Below, piece by piece: positions 55,500 through 64,000 of a stretch of DNA of 64,000 nucleotides. Position 1 is the stretch's first letter. Every line of letters starts with the position of its first letter. The position numbers and the translations under genes are program-made. The notes under the pieces were generated by a model. It had not been told where the DNA came from. It saw only the letters and a program-made list of their open reading frames with translations, and made no database searches. Source of the DNA: Cryptomeria japonica (Eukaryota; Streptophyta; Pinopsida; Cupressales; Cupressaceae); assembly GCF_030272615.1 (NCBI RefSeq), contig NW_026728906.1, positions 248,001-312,000 of the forward strand. The letters are read 5' to 3'.

Positions 55500-55555
55500 G
55501 AGAAAAAAGAATTGGGAAAGACGGTCTTCATTGGGAGACCTCTTGTTTGTTTTGT

Positions 55556-56316
55556 TTAGTATGCGAATTTCTTTTGAATGTAATTCACCAGTTCCTGGGT
55601 GATGCGGAAGGCCTTGCTCAAAACGGAATCGGGGAGAGGGGGATTCGCCGCAAACAGAGAATTGGCGATTGTCTGAACTCCGGGAAACTGGCTGCTCAAT
55701 CCAGCTATGGCCACTGCATTTTCATGCCCCACATTCTGCTGGAAATGAACAAGTGCCTTTGGAAACACAAACACATCTCCCTTCTCCAAAGTTTTGCTGA
55801 AAAATTTGTTGCTGGTGTCAATGAAACCCACAAGAAGCTGGCCTTCCAGTAAAACAAGAACTTCGGTGGCTCTTGGGTGTGTGTGAGGAGGATTTATTCC
55901 ACCCACTGCGTAGTCGATGCGGACCAACGATATTCCAAACGTATTGAGGCCTGGTATCTGTTTAACGTTCGCCATCGTTACGTTGGAGCCCACATCATTG
56001 TCGGTGTTCCCTGCCTGCCCAAGTCCCCGGAAGAAGAAATCGTTTGCTGAAACTTGCATTGGGTCTTTGCAAACGAACCCGTTCACCAAAACTGTTTAAA
56101 ACAAGATCAAATCAATCTGTCTGTTAGTAACTCGACTCGTCTAATAAGCAAATCATTATCATTGTTTATGTATAAATATTCTCACTCACCGTTGCTTTCC
56201 TCATCTGCAACGCAGAAATCTTGCAAGGGATCCGGATCCCCTGCCATGACCCTGTCGCTGTAACAGCATATCAACAGAAAAAGTCCCAACGTGAAGTAAA
56301 TCATGCGGTTAGCCAT
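55556..56316 (-). CDS. Germin-like protein, copy 5
   Basis: Exon 1 is 56190-56316 and exon 2 is 55556-56091, with the intron at 56092-56189. The protein is identical to copies 1-3, although the surrounding unit has more private variants than any other. It lacks the Thr143Ser change of copy 4 even though units 4 and 5 share three spacer variants. The change in copy 4 therefore probably arose after the two units separated, or was erased here by conversion. Confidence 0.96.
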
Positions 56317-56479
56317 TGTAATAGAAACGCAGACACAAGAGATCAGGATATGAATGTCTATTACAAACCCATTACACGCTTTATATAGCCCAAACCATAA
56401 CTCTCCGCAAAGACTAATTCATCTTGACTCCGTATATTTCACGGATCCTTCCAGAGTTGTTGCTCTTTTCCTTACGTCA
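56317..56479 (-). promoter_or_regulatory. GLP copy 5 promoter
   Basis: TATA box at 56380-56387, W-box core at 56424-56429 and TGACGTAA at 56472-56479. No difference from copy 1 was seen. Confidence 0.74.
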
Positions 56480-59048
56480 CACTAAGTCTTACTGCATGTG
56501 GTTGTCTCGCCTGCTACCGCAGATGTATTCTCACCATCCTTTCATTAACGTTGAAATTTTCTATCTTCTCCCTGCCCTGCTGCGTATGCCTATCTCAAGA
56601 TCAACTTACCTCCTGCCTTACACGTATTCTCGCCATCGCCATCATTTTAGTAATGTGGAATTGTTTAGACTTAATTGGAACGGTGGGCTTCTTCAAAGGA
56701 AACAATATATAAATCTTTCTCCACCGTGGGAGAATCGGTATGAGAGGAAAGTTTCTTTCTTGGAGTTGGATATTGGCCTAAAGACTGTCCATGCTTTGTA
56801 CCCTTTTTCAATGAGATTTTTATCTCTCGTCATTTAAATTAATTTATGTTATTCAATGTTTATTTCTCAGATTGTCTATGTTCTAGGACAGAAAAACATT
56901 GCTCAAAATAACTTATGTTCATTTACTTTACATTGAATGCGTTGATTAGAATATCTATTTCACATCCATCTACAATTTTGAAGTCAAGTAGGTGTATTAC
57001 TTTTCTTTAGCAGTTTTGGAGACCTAAATTATAGGTTTAAGACAACATATGCAAACATAAGAACCAATTTATGGAGGATAAATGTATAAGAAGATAGATT
57101 TTGGAGAGGTATTCTACAAGAAAAAAAACTTTTTGGTGGTGTTGAGAATCCCATCTTGGAAGAGACCATGTTGTCCAAGGGATCTAGTATTTAGAATTAT
57201 TTAAGATCGTTTTATTTTTCCAAACCCTAGAGGGTAGATGGGTAGCGGAAATAGAATCCGGTTTTGACATTACAATTCACTAGAATCCATCACCTCTATA
57301 AGATATAACCTTATTAAGACGTTGATGTCTGATTTTCAGAATGTCATGGGTGAGTAGTTTGAATGCATCTTGAACTACCTTGGGTCAAGGTACAACAGTG
57401 ACTAAAAATCGTACCGCTTCCAATACTCATAACTATAATGAATGTAAACCGCGATATTTTAGAGAAAAGAGCCTTCATTCTCAAACTGTTGATGGGTGCG
57501 AAAACATTGCTCACGTTGCGTTGAGTGCGTTGCTTAGATTGTCTCTTTCACATCCATCTACAGTTGAACTCGGCCAAAATTTAATCTTTAGGTGAGTGTG
57601 TTGTTGTAAATGAAGTGCATTGTTGTAAATGAAGTAGGTGTCTTTTCTAGCAGTTTTGGAGATCAAAATTTTACCTTTAGGTGAGTGAATTCTCTTTAAT
57701 AAAGTAGGTTTACTACTTTTTCTAATGTTTGAGATCTGTCTATTTCCATTTTTCGACACCAAAACTTTTCGTCCAGTTGACTGCATTGTCCTCTCGATTC
57801 TCCTTTTAACAAAGTACATACAGTTGATTTAGATGATTTATTTTTTATTATTTTTGTGAGATATATGTTTATTTAATATTTTTTTTAACTTAATGTTTTG
57901 ATGAATTAGTTGTTTGGGGTAACTAAATAGGAAAATATAATATTAAAGATTATTTTTTTCCTCTTACTTCAATCAAATATATGAGAAAAGTATTTCATAT
58001 TGATTAGACATTTCATTTTATTTATTTTTATTTATATTGATTGAATTTTCTTTTCTTTTATATCAAATAATATGACAATTATAAATAGTTTATAAAAAAT
58101 ATTCAATTTGAGAAGTAAAAAATGCGTTAAAAGTGATATATTGGGATGATTCTTGGTTGGGAAACGTTTAGTTCCATGATCCCTTGTTTACCTATCAAGA
58201 ATTATCTTTTTACTCTCTTTGGATAAGGGTGGCTAACTAATGAACTTTCTACAATTAAGAAATCAAAGTGATCAACAATCGAATATAAGGAACAAATAGA
58301 GTGAGAGGGGGAATAAAATTCTACACCTGATCGATTCATGATTATAATAAGTGGTTCATATTATAGAAGAGCAAGTCAATAAAACAGTTTGGTCATATTT
58401 TATGCTAGTATAATCTCAGTTTTCTTGATAACTACTCGAGTACATTTTTTTTTAATATCTCTCATAGGTTTTACCTTGTCTTTCATACCACACTCACAAT
58501 CTCCAATTCCCCATTGAGTTTCCACAAATGACTAATACGAAAGGTAAATCTACATCCATGTAAGAGCATGGACACCGGGAGTGATCTAATATTGGATGCA
58601 ATTAAGTGAGGAATATTTTTTGAATGAATCCCTATACTTTTGGACCCTTTAATGACATGGTTTGCATAAGTAAGAAAATGTTTATTAATGTAGAGAGCAT
58701 GGTTTTAGGTACTTTTCTATGTGGAGGTGATACAAATAGGCATGGGTAGCCTATGCGGTTACAGATGATTGTGGTTCTTCCATCAACGCTATTCTCTTTT
58801 TTATTGAATGATATGGTGTAATAGAAAAGTCAAGAATATACAACTAGCAATTGCACCTTGGTGTGCAATATGTACGCCGAATAGATGTGGAATGATTATT
58901 AAAAAAAATTGATCTATTTTTTCATATATTTGTGCAACACGTGAGATAAATTAGCAAACCATTTAGTAAATGATATTATTTATTCAACAAAGGTCTCAAC
59001 ATTTGAAAAAATTATAGATCCAAATCAACTATGCATCTACTTAAACGG

Positions 59049-59839
59049 ACAAATGCAATCAAACAAAACCCTTAAACCGGGAATATAATCGAGTTCCATT
59101 ACCAATATTCTTATGTTTTGTTTGAAATAGGGAGAGAAGGAGAGAGGGAGATATAGGGATATAAAGAGAGAGATAGAGGAGGAAGAGTGAGGGAAAGATA
59201 AAGGAGTGAGGAGATAGAGTTAGGCGATAAATATAGAGAGGAAGATAGAGATCGAGATTGATATAGATATGGAGAAGAATAGGGATATGGATATGAGAGG
59301 AAGAGATAAAGAGAGAGGAGAGAGAAATAGATAGAGATAGAAGAGATAAATATATAGAGAGGGGGAGAGAGAATGAGCGAGGGATAACTTTGAATCAATT
59401 GTGCATTCATTAATACAAACCAAACATAAGTGAAAGAAAACCTTTCAATCAAAAGATAATTGAACTCCATTACCAATAGGCTCATGTTATGTTTGCAATA
59501 GTGAGAGGGGAGATATGAATAGATAAAGAGAGCGAGACATGTCTGGAGATAGGGTGACAGAGGAAGAGAGAGCTAGAGATGGGAATGAAGAGAGGGAGGT
59601 GGCAAAGAAATAGATGGTTAAAGAGAGTGAGACGTGCCTAGATAGAGTGAGAGAGGATGAAAAGGACAAATAAAGAGAGATATAGTTGTAGAGGGATAAG
59701 GAGAAATTAAGATAAAGATTAGGAGATAGAAACAGATAGAAAAGAAGAGATACAAAGATACAAAAGGGGAGAGAGAGAGAGAGGGAGGGAGGGATATTTT
59801 TGGGCCAATTTGTAATTCAAACTCGTTAATGAAGATGTT
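59049..59839. repeat. GA-rich block, unit 5
   Basis: Same purine block, with T at 59514 shared with unit 4 and a private A at 59734. Confidence 0.85.
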
Positions 59840-62800
59840 AACATAGGTTGACACCTAGTATGGTGGTTATACCTTTTGTAAATCTTTGAACCAATAGTAA
59901 TAGTATTAACATAGTATTGAATTATTTGTAATTGCCATGTATAACCTCATTTTGTGTGTTTTGTCACGTATGCACTATCCTTTAGTGCATTATCCACTTA
60001 TACTTCTCAGTACATAATACATCTGAGGAATTTTGTAGATAGAGTGGCAAGGGAAGAAGTTACATAGAAGTTGTATACTTCAACACTTCTCTTGTTTGTA
60101 TTTATTTCTCACATTTGGGAGTCTTAAATTACACACTATAATTATTTTCTCGATATCCATACTTGCCTTGCTTTAGCTTTACAAACAACCTTATGACCAC
60201 ACATAATAAGGTCAAGTCATCCTAAAGCCCATACAACCTTGCATCCCTCTAATGACATGTGTGGTTAATAATCACATTCTAAACTGAATTAACAATAGCT
60301 TCGATTTTATGTCCAACGACCATTAAGTTTAATTTAATCTAAATTGTTCTATTGATCTAGATTCTCCTTTAAATAAGAATAATATTTAAGAAGTCATAAA
60401 CATATAATTTAATATTAAATTTTTTAAATACATAATTAATTATTTTAATATTATAAACTTTTAAAAGCAATAAATATTAATAGATAAAAATTTCAAAATA
60501 AATTAAAACAAATTATTTTTAAAATTCAAAATATAATTTAAAAATAATAATATATAGAACTTTTTACATTTTTAAAAATACTAAAAAATCGAACTATTTC
60601 AACAATGAGGTTTAGACCAACCATGCACTACAATTTGCAATCAACAAATAACAAATGGTATGAGCACTAAGTAATTCATCATATATCTTCGCATTTCTCC
60701 ATCATAATCAGTAAAATTCAATTAACTTTGAGAAGTAACAAGAACCCATGCAAAATGTAGAAAGACAGCACAAACATCCACCATATCTTCAACAAAACTT
60801 ATGTATTAATTTCAACAAGTCTTGGAAACAATCTCTAGCTTCCTCCTCCTACTCTACTTTCTAACAGTTCTACTCTACTCTATTATCCACCTATTAACCT
60901 TTAAAAATGAGAAGGCAAACCTTATATAGAAGTCTTGATACAAATGAATGTCCGAGATTGATTTGAATTTAATGGCCGAGATTTAACCATGAAACCCTAA
61001 TTAGGGCTAGTTATAACAACAACCACTTTAACCAATGAGAAAACTACAACACTTTGGGCACATGTCCCTCTTTGAATGTGGATCAATGAGAAATGAGATT
61101 AGGTACATTGAATAATATTTGATGTAATGCCATATGTCACTTGCTCCTCCTTTGATGAGTTAGGTTCAATACACCTACAAGAACTGACTTGGCATCACTG
61201 AATTGGTCTATGATGATCAAGCACCACCTTAGCTTGCATGTCTCCCTAGCAATATGTCGACACTCAACATCATCCAATTGCTTGATGTGATGGTTCATAT
61301 TCTCAAATTGCATCCTCTTGAAAATCAAGTTTCTAGCTTTGATTAACTCTTCTAAAACTATTTATAACATGTAATTTTTTTCATATCAGTTATCTTTTTC
61401 TTGAATAATATTTTAGGAGATTGACAAAATACCTAGGTTTACATTTATTATACTTTTAGTATTGTTATCTATTCTTTCATTGTGGTAGATGTAAAATGTT
61501 TCTATCATAATTTTGTGGGATACATATATGACTAATCCATTACAATACAAGGAACATTTTGGAGCACCAACAACAACTACGTATTTAGACTTTGTTAGTG
61601 TATCTGAATGTTCCTTCTAGATAAATTTTAGAGTTGATATTAGCTTGTTAGGATGTTGGTTTCTTGGGATTCTATGCCTGTGTGTGATGACATTTCATTA
61701 TATTAATTAAAATATTTCTAATTGATAGAGTTTCTATTTTATTTATGATTTTAATATACATATTTATATAATTTATAAAAAACTTTTCAATAAAATATTT
61801 AATATATTTATAAAAATCTTTATCATAATAATGTATATTTAATTCAAATAAAAATTTCTATCTTAATTTGTTTTAAATTTAATGAAAAATAAATAAATAA
61901 GTATAAATTATTTTGTAATTTATGAAATAGGCTCATGACAATAACTGCATAGTTACTCTCTAGTTGGTATGATGTCAAAAAAATTAGATGCACGTAACAT
62001 CATTTGGCTACCAGTTGGAGGAATTGTTGAAGAGATTGTATGGTTAATTAGTAACTTATATTTCATAAGTTTTATTTTTCAAAAAGCTTTGAATGAAACC
62101 TACACTAGATGTGTGTGCATGTAACCACCCAGATGATGGAACTTTACTACATTTTGTGTAGTATAATTCACGAAATGATACTTCATCATTAAAATATGTG
62201 AACAATTTTTAAAATAACCAAATTGGAAAGAGCATAAACAATACGGGGGCAAAAAGAACACAAAATATGCACTAGGAACTATTATTGTCTTCCTCCATAA
62301 AAGCCTCCACAAAAAAGTGCTTGTAATAGGAATAAATCTCTGGAAGCAATTATTCTCATCCAAAATTCATGTAACAAAGATTCATAGTTGACAAAGGATC
62401 TTTTCATCAGCAATGGAACAAGGGACACTATAGCCTAAAAAGGCAAACGTGACTACCAAAATAAAGTAAAACTAGATGAGGCCATGAGGCAAAACAAAAT
62501 CTCCACATGCCCTCTAATGCTAGATAACTGGTCTAAGTGGTGCAAAACATGACCTTGAAGAACTCAAGTAACGGTAAAAAAAGGTTAAAAATTAGACCAA
62601 GAAGGAGTCTTGCGGCCTTGTAAATAGCCAAAATGACATTCATGCAAGGAAAAATTAATAGAGAAAGACAAAACAGTTTTATTCAAATTGTTCAAAATTC
62701 ATGCAAAAATAGATAAGCAACATATGCAACTCTAAGATTGACCAAAAATTGATTTGATTTGACAATATTTATGTTAACAACAGCCAAGAGGGAAGAATGA

Positions 62801-63441
62801 GAGGGGTGTGAATCAGTCTTCACCGGAATAACAAACTTTACCGCAAAACACAGATTTGATAAACTGCAGTAATAAGACAGATAAGAAAATTAATAGCACA
62901 ACACACAACACTAAGATTTTGATGCGCAAAACCCAGTTAAGCGAAAAACCATGGTGGGAACCTACCCACAGTAAGATGATACTCTACAATAGTATGTGAA
63001 AATATTACAATGAGGAATGCACATGCATTCAGGCACACTGCCTAGAGCTCACTGCTCAAATAATATTTGCTCGGAAGGCTACAACCCTTAGGGAAGTCTC
63101 ACTGACTCGCAATAAGATTTGGACTACAATTCGAAAGAAATGAACGGAAAGAATAGCATCTCCAAATAGAATCTCACCACAAACTCAACATCGAAGGATA
63201 CATCACATGTTCGCACACAAACCTCTCTCTGATAATGAAGACACAACATCAAACAACCAAATTACATGACTATATCACCTATATATATAATTTATCAACC
63301 TTGATAACAAGGTCGGCTAAACCCTCGACCCTCAATTAAAAAATTACATCACACGATACAAACACTGACCACCAGACCAATATAGTGGTTTACATAGCAT
63401 AGCATGGTTCTAGGTCAAATTCCCAAACACATAACTCCACC

Positions 63442-64000
63442 GAAAATCACGCAAAGATCAATCGCAACACGCTACACCACCAGAAATGGTGCATAACACA
63501 CAAATCATCACTGGTTGATAGAAACCACCAAAAACTCACACAACGATAAATACAGATTGCCAAAACAAATAGGACATAATTAAAAAAAATACCAGCAAGC
63601 ACATTAGAATCATCCACAATAGCTGCACCAACACTACTTTTCAAATCTTCATCGGTCAACGTCTGAAAGCTAAAGAACACAACCAATCAACAACGGCCAG
63701 GAAGAAAGATAACTTGCGGAGAACCAAATCATGATTCAACTGAAATTAAGATACACAAGACCTTCCCAAGAAATATCCCAAAATCTCAGCACCAGATCTG
63801 ATCACACCGAAATATACCAGAGGATATACCGAACTCTGCGAAACAGTGATCAACAAAGCATCGCTACAAACCGGATCAGAAAATCTTCCCAATCTGCAAT
63901 CACCAGAGAAAATCATAGGAATATGTTGACATCAATGACCACAACATATCCTAGCATGACCAACAATATCCAACAATTTATGCCAAAACAACCACTTTAT
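63442..64000. repeat. Tandem array unit 6, first 559 bp
   Basis: Beginning of a sixth unit, cut by the window end. It has the C state at 63894 like units 2-5, and one private base, G at 63809 (A elsewhere). It shows that the array continues to the right. Confidence 0.95.

Larger units (their letters stand above)
50750..63441. repeat. Tandem array unit 5
   Basis: Fifth unit. It shares G at 52798, T at 59514 and T at 62807 with unit 4. Private variants are A at 51222, C at 58249, T at 58403, A at 59734 and A at 60872, the largest private set seen. None falls in the GLP exons. Confidence 0.97.
56480..64000. other. Spacer right of GLP copy 5, cut by window end
   Basis: Same contents as far as the window reaches. 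The 19-bp repeats are at 57601-57635, the GA block at 59049-59839 and the AT-rich block at about 60389-60589. The transposon-like segment begins near 62798 and is cut at 64000. No gene is recognised. Confidence 0.7.

Noticed and set aside
1-64000. CRISPR array or bacterial operon reading of the repeats
   Set aside because: The repeat unit is 12.7 kb with a spliced plant gene; there are no short regularly spaced repeats with variable spacers and no cas genes.
1-64000. Pure assembly artefact as the explanation for the array
   Set aside because: Not excluded, but less likely: each unit has its own variants, unit 2 has a distinct length, and units 4 and 5 share three linked differences.

Overview
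The window is nuclear DNA of a land plant, very probably a seed plant. It is AT-rich, has one gene per 12.7 kb, and its only recognisable gene is a spliced, signal-peptide-bearing germin-like protein (GLP) with a plant-type TATA promoter and GT-AG intron. The sparse gene content and repeat-rich spacers would fit a gymnosperm, but the sequence alone does not settle the species.

The dominant structure is a head-to-tail tandem array. A unit of 12,692 bp is present five times in full (1-12692, 12693-25365, 25366-38057, 38058-50749, 50750-63441) and a sixth copy starts at 63442 and runs off the end. The window begins and ends inside the array, so neither edge nor the original duplication junction is visible. 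Unit 2 is 12,673 bp because it has lost one copy of a 19-bp tandem repeat. Otherwise the units differ at only about 3 to 8 positions each. Units 4 and 5 share three variants that units 1-3 lack, so they are probably the most recently related pair.

Each unit has the same layout, given here in unit-1 coordinates: unrecognised, probably transposon-derived spacer (1-4530); a 110-bp perfect tandem duplication carrying the poly(A) signal (4531-4750); the GLP gene on the minus strand (exon 2 4807-5342, intron 5343-5440, exon 1 5441-5567); its TATA box and proximal promoter (5568-5730); then about 7 kb of spacer. That spacer has several older, diverged direct repeats, a strongly purine-biased GA-rich block (about 8300-9090), two very AT-rich blocks, and a repeat-like segment that spans the chosen unit boundary (about 12049 into the next unit).

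All five GLP genes appear intact and encode the same 220-residue secreted cupin. The one exception is a Thr143Ser change in copy 4. The genes keep the same promoter and 3' region, so the expected effect is higher dosage of one apoplastic protein rather than a set of diversified paralogues. No RNA genes, CRISPR arrays or intact transposons were found.
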